42,462 nt of DNA from Bacteroidota bacterium (GTDB taxonomy: Bacteria > Bacteroidota > Ignavibacteria > UBA10030 > UBA8401): the NCBI GenBank assembly GCA_030679145.1, contig JAUXTU010000035.1, positions 1-42,462 of the forward strand, read 5' to 3'. Below, in pieces: positions 1 to 8,288 of the stretch (positions are counted from its first letter, which is position 1; each line of letters begins with the position of its first letter). The translations under genes were made by a program, and so were the position numbers. The notes beneath the pieces were generated by a model that saw nothing but the letters and a program-made list of their open reading frames with translations, had not been told where the DNA came from and ran no database searches.

Positions 1-913
1 CCTGATCGAATGAAGGGAGAATTTGACGTAAAATATTTCCATCGGTTGTATTACAAAATGCAGCAGGAGAAGAGAGAATCCATTGCTCTGCCTCAGTTTC
101 ATTGCGAAGCGGCTGATACGATTGCACTTTTGAACAGGAAACAGTCGTTAAATAATCAAATGGAGTTTCAGCCCATGTTGTATGGAACTCTTCAGACAAT
201 CCACCGCACGATTTTGAAAAACGAGCATCACAGATCTCGTTATTATAAACAAGGAACATACCGCGCGTTTGATCGATCGCTTCGATTGCGGCGTTGGAAA
301 TATCCTTTGTAATTCCTTGATATCGCTGGCAGTGATCGTCCGCGCAGACGTCGAAGATATCATGATCTTCTCTGTCGTAATAACGAATAAGTTCAGTTTC
401 GGATTGCTGTGTTCGTTGCGAAGGAATACCGAGGTTGGAGAATTTCTTTTTCATTTCCAGCATTGCAACCAACCAGCTACGCGACGTGATCGCGTGAGCT
501 TTGAGAAGTTCCATCGGTGCAGTTGCACTCATTTCGGATGAGATGACGCTGGCAAGATATTTTTCAACAGAAATCTCATTGATCGCCGTGATTCCTTTTT
601 CTCTTGCTACCAAACGCAGTGAGCCTTGAAATGTTTGATGTTCTTTCCGTTCCCAATGAAAATTGATCCCAAAAACAACATCATGTACTGTAAAAGTTCC
701 GCCGTTCAGAGGTCTAAAGAATATTTCTTTTCCGCGAATGAGTTCGATCTCTTTCCCGCCATACAATACGATCTCTCCATTCTTTATCACCGCTTTAAAT
801 CTCCCCGTCACAATAACTTCATCGGTCAGTTTGAATTGCTCTAACAATTCACCGCTGACCTCCGAATAATTTTCAACAATACCGACCTTAATAATTGGCT
901 CTGAAGAGATCAT
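1..913 (-). CDS. SpoIID/LytB domain protein, C-terminus cut by window edge
   Basis: An open frame runs from an ATG at 913 leftward off the window without a stop, giving about 304 residues. The diagnostic SpoIID/LytB stretch is clear: a conserved run EKYLASVISSEMS is followed by a segment reading MELLKAHAITSRSW, and further on by SKSCGGLSEE, the counterpart of the family's Ser-Gly-Gly region. Known members are lytic transglycosylases acting on denuded peptidoglycan or amidase enhancers. I see no signal peptide: the protein begins MISSEPIIKVGIVENY, so if it acts on the wall its export is unexplained. The start codon overlaps the stop of the DUF4922 gene as ATGA (910-913), which indicates translational coupling. 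Family assignment is secure; the biochemical role here is inferred. Confidence 0.87.
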   Translation of the reverse strand, partial: MISSEPIIKVGIVENYSEVSGELLEQFKLTDEVIVTGRFKAVIKNGEIVLYGGKEIELIRGKEIFFRPLNGGTFTVHDVVFGINFHWERKEHQTFQGSLRLVAREKGITAINEISVEKYLASVISSEMSATAPMELLKAHAITSRSWLVAMLEMKKKFSNLGIPSQRTQQSETELIRYYDREDHDIFDVCADDHCQRYQGITKDISNAAIEAIDQTRGMFLVYNNEICDARFSKSCGGLSEEFHTTWAETPFDYLTTVSCSKVQSYQPLRNETEAEQWILSSPAAFCNTTDGNILRQILPSFDQ

Positions 914-1884
914 ATTTTTTCAATGATTGTTCGTAATACGTCGTTTGAGATTGAAACTTCTTCATAAATATTTTTTATCATTTCCGCATCAACAGTACGA
1001 AAATCTTTTTCCATCGGTGTTACCACTAATCCGCCGATATCTACCGCTGCCGGGCTGATGAGAATTTTGTCGTTTCCTTCTTTAAAAAAAACTGCGGGAC
1101 GATGCTTGCTTCGAACAAATACGATCAATCTCCATTTTCCATCATCGAATGAACCGATCACATTCATCATTGGCTCTTCATTCGTATTCAATACCACTCT
1201 CATCGCTCCGGCAAGCCGCAGGAATGTCAACTCCATTTCTTGTTCATTCTTTCCTTCCAGCACAATCACACTGCGTTCATAGTTTTTTACGGCTGAAATT
1301 GTAACCACGCCAATCTGTTTTTTAATTTCCCTTCGTTCATCAATCTCATTTTCTGCGGGAATTAATCCTGCAGGTGATGCTTGAAAATGCATATGATCAG
1401 GTGCTGACGCTCCGCATTTGGGTCCATTATAGAAGATCGAATATTCCGGCGAGAGTTCTTTCGCAAGTTCTAGAAATACCAATATTTGTTCTTCAATGGA
1501 TTGTGGAATATGATCGATATGCGAGATGGTAAAATGCTCTTTGAAGATCGGCATTGGGTTGCAAAGGACAAGATATTTTTCTTTGAAAAGAACACCTTGC
1601 TGTTCAGCGGGAAGATTGGCAACACAGAGGAAACATTTTCGTTCTTTAATCGATGCTGCATCTACTTTTGCACCGGTACTGACGATGCGTTTTGGATTGT
1701 ATTGCAATCGGACAGAAAATGTTCCGCAGTCAATAGCTCTCGTTTGCACATTCTCAAGCGCTGAAACTCCATCAGCAAGCATCTGCCATTGTTTCTGCTG
1801 ATTGGCATAAAGATCATGCGAAAGGTGGGAAAGAGAATCGTGCGAGCTGTTAGGAAAATGAGAATAGACTTTTTGTGAGAACAT
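910..1884 (-). CDS. DUF4922 protein, HIT/GalT-like nucleotidyltransferase fold
   Basis: This 324-residue protein carries HMHFQ at residues 164-168 within GASAPDHMHFQAS, the His-x-His-x-Gln signature of the GalT/Ap4A-phosphorylase branch of the HIT superfamily. Upstream are a CFLC motif at 84-87, a possible metal site, and a segment reading NPMPIFKEHFTISHIDHIPQ, typical of this branch. The family is annotated as DUF4922; its relatives transfer or phosphorolyse nucleotidyl groups, for instance Ap4A phosphorylase and GDP-hexose phosphorylases. The substrate cannot be read from the sequence. The gene overlaps the downstream SpoIID gene by four bases (ATGA), so the two are probably made in fixed proportion, and a cell-envelope or nucleotide-sugar role is a reasonable inference. 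Confidence 0.82.
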   Translation of the reverse strand: MFSQKVYSHFPNSSHDSLSHLSHDLYANQQKQWQMLADGVSALENVQTRAIDCGTFSVRLQYNPKRIVSTGAKVDAASIKERKCFLCVANLPAEQQGVLFKEKYLVLCNPMPIFKEHFTISHIDHIPQSIEEQILVFLELAKELSPEYSIFYNGPKCGASAPDHMHFQASPAGLIPAENEIDERREIKKQIGVVTISAVKNYERSVIVLEGKNEQEMELTFLRLAGAMRVVLNTNEEPMMNVIGSFDDGKWRLIVFVRSKHRPAVFFKEGNDKILISPAAVDIGGLVVTPMEKDFRTVDAEMIKNIYEEVSISNDVLRTIIEKI

Positions 1885-2022
1885 TCTTTAACATTCGATT
1901 TTGATTAATAAATATGTTGCAACTGAGAGCCGACCGAAGCAAGCATATTCATTTCTAAAGTTTTTTGGGACTTGAAGAACGTGAGAAATTCGGATTATCT
2001 CACAGTGCCGCCGAAAATAATT

Positions 2023-3141
2023 TTACTTGGAATTCTTCCGTTTCTTTACCGTAATTACCGTGGTTTTTATCAAACCCTTATTATGTACCGCTTTTCTTTT
2101 TTGAACGTGTCTGTTGTCGTTAGGTCTGTATTGAACTGTCGGCTCAAACAAAGCTGTTTGGTTGCGAAAGTCGAGTCTATTGCCGGTATCATTTCCATTT
2201 ACCGTTAATAAACTTTTTTGTGGTGTTTTAATTTTCACTTTTGTTTTAAGAACAATTTGTTTCGTGTCAACTTCTTCTACATTGGCAGGAATATAATAGA
2301 AGTCCTTTAAGTAATCCCAATCGTCATTTCGTAGAGTCACAACTTCATCAAGATAGAAGCTTACCCAACGATCGCCAATTTTTGAAATTGGTTTCACGTT
2401 CTCTAATTTATTTTTAGTAATTTTTACATAGTGATCATCAAGGTCAAAACCGATATATTGTCTTCCAAGTCGTCTCGCCGCAATTGCTGTCGTTCCAGTT
2501 CCGTTGAAAGGATCAAGCACAATATCACCTTCGTCCGTACTCATTAAAATAATTCTTTCAAGTAAGTGAATTGGAAGTTGACAAGGATGCTCGTCTCGGA
2601 ATTTGTTATGTTTAATTCTATGAATATCTGTCCAAACATCGGATACAAGAGGTCCAAAAGGGTGCAACATAAATTTTTTCCCACCATAATCTTTTGCAAG
2701 TATTCTTTCTTTTCGTGTCCGTTTGTGTGGATGACGAATTTCGTAATACTTCAACTGCTTTACGTCTTTGGCATAGAATAAAATTCCATAGTGCCCTGGC
2801 TGTAATGATTTTCCCATAGGTGCTGTCGGTGCATCCCAACTTATCCAATGTTTGAAGTCAGCTTGCTTATTAAGAAATGCAGCATAGTACGTAAGCCACT
2901 TTGGAATATTGTGAACGAATATTGAACCACTTGGTTTTGTAATACGAACCATTTCTGTAATCCACTGCTCACACCAATTCAAATATTCTTGCAGTTTTAG
3001 ACTGTCTTTGTAACTGTTATACCCTTTTTTCAGATTGAATGGGGGGTCAGCAAAAGTCATATCAATTGAATTATCTGGAATTTGTTTAAGCAATTTCAAA
3101 CAATCACCTTGCGTGATTTTATTTAATAATTTCTCTGTCAT
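2023..3141 (-). CDS. DNA methyltransferase, beta class (probable adenine-N6), of a type II R-M pair
   Basis: The protein has 372 residues. The catalytic motif IV, DPPF, is at residues 32-35 and precedes the AdoMet-binding motif I, DPFNGTGTTA, at about 210-219. That order defines the beta class of amino-methyltransferases. The DPPF form favours adenine-N6 over cytosine-N4. The target-recognition region should lie between the two motifs. A Lys/Arg-rich tail of about 120 residues follows motif I and may bind DNA. The ATG at 3141 overlaps the stop of the upstream nuclease gene as ATGA, so the two are translationally coupled. The DNA here is visibly more AT-rich than clpB or the nuo genes, which suggests horizontal acquisition. 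The recognition sequence is unknown. Confidence 0.88.
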   Translation of the reverse strand: MTEKLLNKITQGDCLKLLKQIPDNSIDMTFADPPFNLKKGYNSYKDSLKLQEYLNWCEQWITEMVRITKPSGSIFVHNIPKWLTYYAAFLNKQADFKHWISWDAPTAPMGKSLQPGHYGILFYAKDVKQLKYYEIRHPHKRTRKERILAKDYGGKKFMLHPFGPLVSDVWTDIHRIKHNKFRDEHPCQLPIHLLERIILMSTDEGDIVLDPFNGTGTTAIAARRLGRQYIGFDLDDHYVKITKNKLENVKPISKIGDRWVSFYLDEVVTLRNDDWDYLKDFYYIPANVEEVDTKQIVLKTKVKIKTPQKSLLTVNGNDTGNRLDFRNQTALFEPTVQYRPNDNRHVQKRKAVHNKGLIKTTVITVKKRKNSK

Positions 3142-4115
3142 CTTTTACATTCTTTTTTTAGAAATTGTTTGAAGCGTTCTATCTCGTCTTTGTGGAAAGT
3201 AAAAACATCATCGTAAGCGGAAACCATTCTCATCAAATCACCTTTGCGAACATACCAACCTATTCCATCAACAAAACCAATGAACTTTGCTTTTGGATAA
3301 TATTTTGAAATAAGTTTTTTAATCGAACCTTCTGTTTTTGATTTATCACCTTGTCCCGAAGATGTTGTAACAAGAAAAGAGCTTTCAATAATTACTTTAG
3401 GGTTATTTTTGTCGGGAATGATAAAATCCATTGTCCGTTTTGCAACACGCTCTCGCTTAAACAGTTCTGTTAAGTCGCCTTTCTGGAATGTGAGGTTAGA
3501 TTCTTCAATGAGAGAGGCAATAAGAACCTCTGGATTATTTTCTGCTTTGCCCGAATACGAACCTTTCTCTTTATAGCGGACAAGGGTGTCAATCATTGCA
3601 GGTACCTCAAACTTCAATTTTGATATGCTTAATTTTTTCAATTCAAAGAGAGGAAGAGTTTGCGCTAAAAACGGAATAGTTGAACCTTCAAAGAAAAGAT
3701 TTACAATTCCTTTTCGGAAATAGGAATTATCCCTAATGAGTTTAGTAATTTTTACATCACCCCATTCGGAAATATCTTTTCCGTCAATTTCTGCCGTCCA
3801 TCTGTCTTTATAGAGAACTTTTGAAAGTTCTTTATTGTCAGCAACGCGCAAAACTGTAATCAGTCGCTTGAGTGATTCATTAGCAAAACCAGTCAGTGCA
3901 AGTAATGCTCGAAGTCCATTCTCTTTTTCGTTAAGTAAGTTTTCGAAGATTTCTTTTTTTAGTCCTTGAGTCTCAACTTGATTTTTTAATACAAGTAAGG
4001 TTTCATTTAGGGAGTTTATGTAGCTTTCATATTTTTCTTGGAAAACAGGGTTGTAGAAATAGAAAGTATTTTTATCTATTACTGTTTTAAATTTTACGAT
4101 GTTTTTATTTGCCAT
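3138..4115 (-). CDS. Putative type II restriction endonuclease, DpnII-like C-terminus
   Basis: The 325-residue protein is immediately upstream of the methyltransferase and overlaps it by four bases. The N-terminal two thirds is largely charged and helical with no motif I recognise. The C-terminal region looks like a PD-(D/E)xK nuclease core: Asp230 in TMDFIIPD, then Glu244 in VIIESSF, then a Ser/Gly/Lys-rich turn (SSGQGDKSKTE, 252-262) and FIGFVDGIGWYV (278-289). This order resembles the C-terminus of DpnII/MboI-type enzymes. The usual ExK appears as ExS, so assignment of the catalytic residues is tentative. The function is supported mainly by gene context. Cleavage of GATC is possible but not shown. 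Confidence 0.7.
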   Translation of the reverse strand: MANKNIVKFKTVIDKNTFYFYNPVFQEKYESYINSLNETLLVLKNQVETQGLKKEIFENLLNEKENGLRALLALTGFANESLKRLITVLRVADNKELSKVLYKDRWTAEIDGKDISEWGDVKITKLIRDNSYFRKGIVNLFFEGSTIPFLAQTLPLFELKKLSISKLKFEVPAMIDTLVRYKEKGSYSGKAENNPEVLIASLIEESNLTFQKGDLTELFKRERVAKRTMDFIIPDKNNPKVIIESSFLVTTSSGQGDKSKTEGSIKKLISKYYPKAKFIGFVDGIGWYVRKGDLMRMVSAYDDVFTFHKDEIERFKQFLKKECKR

Positions 4116-4198
4116 TTACCGAAGGGGTTTCCTGCCAAACTTCATCGCTTAGTCAGGTTTAGAATGTTTATAATATTTTTAAAGATGTATAGAAAGTA

Positions 4199-4705
4199 TT
4201 ATTTGATATCACGAAAACCGATAAAATGGTTTACGGTTGTTTTACCCATTTGAAACGGCGATTGTTCAACAAATTGGAATCCTAATTTTTTATACCACTC
4301 CAACGACGGCGTATTCTGTTCCATCACACCAAGCCAAATTTGGCTGAATGAAAGTTGCTTTGCCTTCTCTTCAATCATTTTCAACAGATCTGTCCCGATC
4401 CCTTTTCCTTGAAATTCAGGAAGGACATAGAGAGACTCCAGGTAGCAGCGTTTCTGTTCTTGATTGACTTTCATTCTCGCATATCCGATAATATTCCCTT
4501 TGATTTCTGCGACAAAACTTGTCGTATTGGAATCATCATGCAGCCGCGCAAAGTTAAGATCAGAATAATAATTATTGAAGTACCAATGGATGTCTTTCAT
4601 TGGAATAAAATCCGCATACGAAGCGATCCACGTATTCAATAATACTTTTTGGATCTCGGTCGTATCATCAAGAGTCCATTCGCGATATATAGTTTTAATT
4701 GCCAT
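4199..4705 (-). CDS. GNAT family N-acetyltransferase
   Basis: A 168-residue single-domain GNAT protein. Motif A, the acetyl-CoA pyrophosphate-binding loop, is seen as LYVLPEFQGKGIGTDLL (about 92-108), preceded by the beta-strand GYARMKVNQEQKRCYLESL. Motif B is suggested by NTPSLEWYKKLGFQF near the C-terminus. The substrate cannot be inferred. The start ATG at 4705 shares one base with the stop of the upstream glycosyltransferase gene (TAATG arrangement), so the two genes are cotranscribed and probably coupled. They may act on related envelope or sugar substrates, but that is inference only. Confidence 0.88.
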   Translation of the reverse strand: MAIKTIYREWTLDDTTEIQKVLLNTWIASYADFIPMKDIHWYFNNYYSDLNFARLHDDSNTTSFVAEIKGNIIGYARMKVNQEQKRCYLESLYVLPEFQGKGIGTDLLKMIEEKAKQLSFSQIWLGVMEQNTPSLEWYKKLGFQFVEQSPFQMGKTTVNHFIGFRDIK

Positions 4706-6168
4706 TATTTTTTCTTGTTCAGTTGTATTCGTGCCATCATTTCAATGGTTCGGATCTTATCTTTGTAGTAATCATTCCGGTTGATCTTGTCGATCGGCAA
4801 CGCCGCATCAGTATTTCCTTCCCATCGCCGACAATTGTACAGGGAAGTATAAATTCTTCCAATTTGATAATGACGTGAGATGCGGATCGCAGCAGCATAA
4901 TCTTCACCATAACTGGTATTTGGCAAAAGAATTTCTCTCAACACAGGAGTATAGAATGCGCGGGGCGCTCCAAGTCCGTTGATGCGTAAAGCATTATTCC
5001 GTCCATTTTCAGGAGTCCATTCTTTATGATCTATCAATCCCGGCGGAATCGGTTCGAGATTCGCATTCACCAAAGTGTATGAACCGATCACCATCGCCAC
5101 ACCTTCTTTACGGAATACATTGACGATTTTTTGGAGTGTATCATTTCCGGAATAGAGATCATCCGAATCCAATTGAACCGCATACCTTCCGCATTGTTCG
5201 GAAAGCACCGCTTCATTCCAGCATCCGCCGATACCAAGATCTTGTCTGCTCGGAATGATATGTTTTACGCGTGGATCTTTCTGTGAAAGATCTCGAAGTA
5301 TCATCGTGGTATTGTCAGTTGAATGATTGTCAACAATAATGACATTGAACGGAAAGTCTGTTTTCTGTGAAAGAACGCTGTTGACCGCTTCTCCAACGGT
5401 CTTTTCTCTATTGCGAACCGGGATTACTACACTTGCTTCAACAGGAAACTTCTCTTTTGACACCGGTGCTTTTGTAAATTTTGGTTTTAAATACGCGCCG
5501 ATATTCTTCAAATGTTTCGTAGCAACAAGTTCATTCTCTTTTTGAACGTTTTGATTCCGCGGATCGACATAATCGAATTGCTTCTCGCCGCTCTTGCGCG
5601 TATCGGATTCGGTCTTTGTATAAAGATATTCCTGATTATGGAAAAGTTGATGATCGATAGAGACTTTCAACCGAAGATCATATAATCCGGAACGTTCAAC
5701 TTTTTCAATCTTGCCGTACCGTTTCACTGCTTTTTTGATCGCAGCGGCAGAAAATAACATCACCGCACCAAAATCAAAATTATCGCGAATGCTGCCAAGT
5801 TGATAATCGATTGTCGGATGCTCGGAGCGTTTTCCTTCTTTCACTTCATAAAAATCTGAATAGACCATTCCTGCATTCGTATCTGTTGCAATGTGGACGA
5901 ATCGTTCAACTGCTGCTTGATTGAATGTGATCGACTGTGCCTGATTGACGAAGAGAAGGAATTTTGTCGATAATTTTTCAAGGACTGCATTGATCGTCTT
6001 TCCTGATGTCAGTGAATCGACTTTCAATCCTTTGCATTTTTCAATGTTGCCGGAAAAATCTCCACCGTGTGCAATAATAATTTTCTTTACAAGTGATGAC
6101 TGAACGAACTGTTGAAGTGTTGATTGGAAGTACGATTCAGAACTATATGGCAGAACAACGGTAATCAT
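4705..6168 (-). CDS. Family 2 glycosyltransferase with a second degenerate GT-A-like N-terminal half
   Basis: I chose the ATG at 6168, giving 487 residues, over an in-frame start 78 bases upstream. The protein then begins [15 protein letters not shown], a normal first beta-strand of a GT-A fold, and AAGG lies a suitable distance ahead. The C-terminal half is a canonical GT2 domain: [12 protein letters not shown] from about residue 245, VDNHSTDNT at 279-287 and the metal-binding DSDD at 334-337. The N-terminal half repeats the same fold start but shows no DxD, so it may be a degenerate or regulatory copy. The enzyme probably transfers a sugar from a nucleotide sugar in the cytoplasm; donor and acceptor are unknown. 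It is coupled to the downstream GNAT gene. Confidence 0.85.
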   Translation of the reverse strand: MITVVLPYSSESYFQSTLQQFVQSSLVKKIIIAHGGDFSGNIEKCKGLKVDSLTSGKTINAVLEKLSTKFLLFVNQAQSITFNQAAVERFVHIATDTNAGMVYSDFYEVKEGKRSEHPTIDYQLGSIRDNFDFGAVMLFSAAAIKKAVKRYGKIEKVERSGLYDLRLKVSIDHQLFHNQEYLYTKTESDTRKSGEKQFDYVDPRNQNVQKENELVATKHLKNIGAYLKPKFTKAPVSKEKFPVEASVVIPVRNREKTVGEAVNSVLSQKTDFPFNVIIVDNHSTDNTTMILRDLSQKDPRVKHIIPSRQDLGIGGCWNEAVLSEQCGRYAVQLDSDDLYSGNDTLQKIVNVFRKEGVAMVIGSYTLVNANLEPIPPGLIDHKEWTPENGRNNALRINGLGAPRAFYTPVLREILLPNTSYGEDYAAAIRISRHYQIGRIYTSLYNCRRWEGNTDAALPIDKINRNDYYKDKIRTIEMMARIQLNKKK

Positions 6169-6308
6169 AAACGTTATTGCCTTTACAATAATTATTTGGA
6201 AGGTAAATTTCTGTAGTAATATAAAAGGAAGATGAAGCGAAAGCAACCCGAAATGCTTGACATTACCCTCAAATTTCGTAACATAAAGTAGGTATTTTCA
6301 TATAATGT

Positions 6309-6314
6309 GGAGGG
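6309..6314 (+). promoter_or_regulatory. Shine-Dalgarno site deciding the GNAT-nitrilase start
   Basis: GGAGGG lies seven bases before the ATG at 6322. A GTG at 6307, five codons upstream and in frame, overlaps this site and has no ribosome binding site of its own, so 6322 is the better start. Confidence 0.8.
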
Positions 6315-6321
6315 TCATGCT

Positions 6322-7878
6322 ATGTCTGAAATCGATCTGAAAGAATTTGAGAAGAATATTGTCGTCCGTGGAATATTACTGGATGATTATCCTAAATTGA
6401 CCGCCCTACAGGAAAAATGTTTCCCCGGGATGAAACCATGGACATTAGAACAATTGGAAAGTCAACTACAGCATTTTCCTGAAGGACAGATCTGTGTTGA
6501 ATATGAAGGAAAGATCGTCTCTTCTTCCAGCAGTCTGATCCTCGATTTTTCGTTGTATTCTGAATGGCACAGCTGGAAAGAGATCGCGGACAATGGTTTT
6601 ATACGAAATCATAATCCGGAAGGAAATACGCTCTATGGAATCGAGATCATGGTCGACCCCGAATACAGAGGGATGCGTCTTGCACGAAGATTATACGATG
6701 CACGTAAAGCGATCGCAAAAAAATTTAATCTCATGAGGATCATTCTCGGCGGAAGAATTCCCGGATATGTAAAATATGCGAGTGAAATGACAGCGAGAGA
6801 ATATATCGGAAAAGTGGTCGATAAATCGTTGTTCGATCCCGTACTTACCACCCAACTTGCCAACGGTTTTGTCCTGAAACGCCTGATCCAAAATTATATG
6901 ATCTCTGATGCGGAATCAAAAGGATATGCTACATTTCTTGAGTGGACAAATATCGATTATGCGCCTGATACTTCACGGATATTCCTTCCTGTTGAGTCCG
7001 CACGGGTATGCGCTGTCCAATATCAAATGCGTGAGGTAAAGGACTTCAATGACTTTGCCAAGCAGTGTGAATATTTCATTGATGTCGGCGCCGATTATCG
7101 AAGTGATTTTATTCTGTTCCCCGAAATTTTCACGACACAATTGCTTTCATTTTTACCAAAAGACAGGCCCGAAGGTTCTGTTCGCCGTCTTTCAGAGTTC
7201 ACACCGAAATATCTGGAATTGTTTCATGCTCTTGCAGTGAAGTACAATGTTAACATTATTGGGGGATCTCATTTCACCGTTGAAGATGACAGTCTGTATA
7301 ATATTTCGTATTTATTCAAACGAGATGGAACAATCGGCAAACAGTACAAATTACACATCACACCGAATGAAAAGCGCTGGTGGGGAGTAAAGCCGGGTAA
7401 ATCGTTGGAAATTTTTGAAACAGATAAAGGAATTATCTCAATACAGATCTGTTACGATATTGAATTCCCGGAACTCAGCAGGATTGCCGTTGAAAAGGGA
7501 GCCCAAATGATCTTTGTTCCGTTCTGCACGGACGAGCGAAATGCGTATCTCCGCGTTCGGTACTGTGCGCAGGCGCGATGCATCGAAAATCATATTTATG
7601 TTGCAATCGCCGGCGGTGTGGGGAATCTCCCCTTCGTTGAAAATCTCGATGTTCATTACGCGCAGTCCGCCATCTTCACTCCATCCGATATTCCGTTCAC
7701 ACGCGATGCGATCCAATCCGAAGCGACACCGAATACAGAAATGGTGATTGTGGATGATGTCGATCTTGAATTGTTGAAACGTCACCGGCAAAGCGGAAGC
7801 GTGTTGAATTGGCTGGATAGACGGAAAGATCTTTACGAGATTCGATATAAAGGGGAAATGAGTGTGACGGTTCTATAG
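6322..7878 (+). CDS. GNAT acetyltransferase-nitrilase (carbon-nitrogen hydrolase) fusion
   Basis: This 518-residue protein has two enzyme domains. Residues 1 to about 200 form a GNAT domain with the acetyl-CoA loop IMVDPEYRGMRLARRLY (109-125). Residues from about 225 to the end form a nitrilase-superfamily amidase with all three catalytic residues visible: Glu268 in FPEIF, Lys343 in YKLHITPNE and Cys377 in QICYDIEFPE. The fusion architecture is known in many bacteria, but its physiological substrate is not established. The two activities could acylate and de-amidate the same small molecule. The gene is monocistronic, transcribed away from the glycosyltransferase gene, with about 150 bases of shared upstream DNA. 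It is complete and not unusual in composition. Confidence 0.92.
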   Translation: MSEIDLKEFEKNIVVRGILLDDYPKLTALQEKCFPGMKPWTLEQLESQLQHFPEGQICVEYEGKIVSSSSSLILDFSLYSEWHSWKEIADNGFIRNHNPEGNTLYGIEIMVDPEYRGMRLARRLYDARKAIAKKFNLMRIILGGRIPGYVKYASEMTAREYIGKVVDKSLFDPVLTTQLANGFVLKRLIQNYMISDAESKGYATFLEWTNIDYAPDTSRIFLPVESARVCAVQYQMREVKDFNDFAKQCEYFIDVGADYRSDFILFPEIFTTQLLSFLPKDRPEGSVRRLSEFTPKYLELFHALAVKYNVNIIGGSHFTVEDDSLYNISYLFKRDGTIGKQYKLHITPNEKRWWGVKPGKSLEIFETDKGIISIQICYDIEFPELSRIAVEKGAQMIFVPFCTDERNAYLRVRYCAQARCIENHIYVAIAGGVGNLPFVENLDVHYAQSAIFTPSDIPFTRDAIQSEATPNTEMVIVDDVDLELLKRHRQSGSVLNWLDRRKDLYEIRYKGEMSVTVL

Positions 7879-7911
7879 GATAATAAATTTTGTAATACAA
7901 TTTCAAATCAA

Positions 7912-7936
7912 TGTCATTCCCGCGAAAGCGGGAATC
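7912..7936 (+). repeat. Left inverted copy of a palindromic repeat
   Basis: The repeat reads TGTC then a perfect 8-bp hairpin, ATTCCCGC-GAAA-GCGGGAAT, then C. Its right-hand partner at 8232-8256 is identical over all 25 bases in the opposite orientation. A spurious start codon and the peptide MSFPRKRESRR arise from translating this repeat. Confidence 0.9.
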
Positions 7937-7943
7937 CAGAAGA

Positions 7944-8225
7944 ATGAAATACTACATTTATATACTTTCCAGTAATCGCAACGGTACTCTATATATCGGA
8001 GTTACCAACAACCTCCGCCGAAGAATGGAAGAACATAAAACAAGATCAATTCCGGGTTTCACAAAGCAATATAAAGTTCATCTATTGGTTTATTTTGAAG
8101 AGTATAATGATATACGAGATGCAATAGTTCGTGAAAAAAGGTTAAAGAAATGGGAAAGAGAATGGAAATTAGAATTGATTGAGTCAATAAATCCAGAATG
8201 GAAAGATCTAACTGAAGAACTTTAA
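7944..8225 (+). CDS. Single-domain GIY-YIG endonuclease-like protein
   Basis: The protein has 93 residues starting at the ATG at 7944 (MKYYIYILSSNRNG). A longer reading from 7911 would translate the left repeat and is rejected. The fold's hallmarks are present: YIY at 4-6 in place of GIY, LYIGV at 16-20, arginines at 25-27, and Glu64 in REKRLKKW as the metal ligand of the family. Small free-standing GIY-YIG proteins of this type are related to UvrC-type and homing nucleases and most have no assigned role. The basic EKRLKKWERE segment suits DNA binding. Here the gene is bracketed by inverted palindromic repeats, so it may nick or process the repeat itself; that is inference. Confidence 0.88.
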   Translation: MKYYIYILSSNRNGTLYIGVTNNLRRRMEEHKTRSIPGFTKQYKVHLLVYFEEYNDIRDAIVREKRLKKWEREWKLELIESINPEWKDLTEEL

Positions 8226-8231
8226 ATACTT

Positions 8232-8256
8232 GATTCCCGCTTTCGCGGGAATGACA
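8232..8256 (-). repeat. Right inverted copy of the palindromic repeat
   Basis: It is the exact reverse complement of 7912-7936: GATTCCCGC, TTTC, GCGGGAATGACA. It lies six bases after the GIY-YIG stop and 33 bases before the end of clpB. It could also act as a hairpin at the 3' ends of both genes, but no long T-run follows on either strand. Confidence 0.9.
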
Positions 8257-8288
8257 ACTATCAAGATTTGTGATAAATTAATTTATTC

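Larger units (their letters stand above)
7912..8256 (+). mobile_element. Compact repeat-gene-repeat unit carrying a GIY-YIG gene
   Basis: The unit consists of two 25-bp copies of one palindromic repeat in inverted orientation with a single 93-codon gene filling almost all of the space between them. The gene starts seven bases after the left copy and stops six bases before the right copy. This tight packaging suggests that repeat and gene move or are maintained together. I see no target-site duplication. Calling the unit mobile is inference. Confidence 0.5.

Noticed and set aside
10-869. Plus-strand open frames in 1-900
   Set aside because: They are shadows of the SpoIID gene on the minus strand, which runs off the edge and carries recognisable motifs.
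6169-6246. Upstream start for the glycosyltransferase with a hydrophobic leader
   Set aside because: The leader is not a typical signal and GT2 domains of this kind start at MITVVLP, with AAGG suitably placed before it.
7911-7943. Longer GIY-YIG reading beginning MSFPRKRESRR
   Set aside because: These codons are the palindromic repeat itself; such peptides are a common artefact. The family starts at MKYYIYIL.
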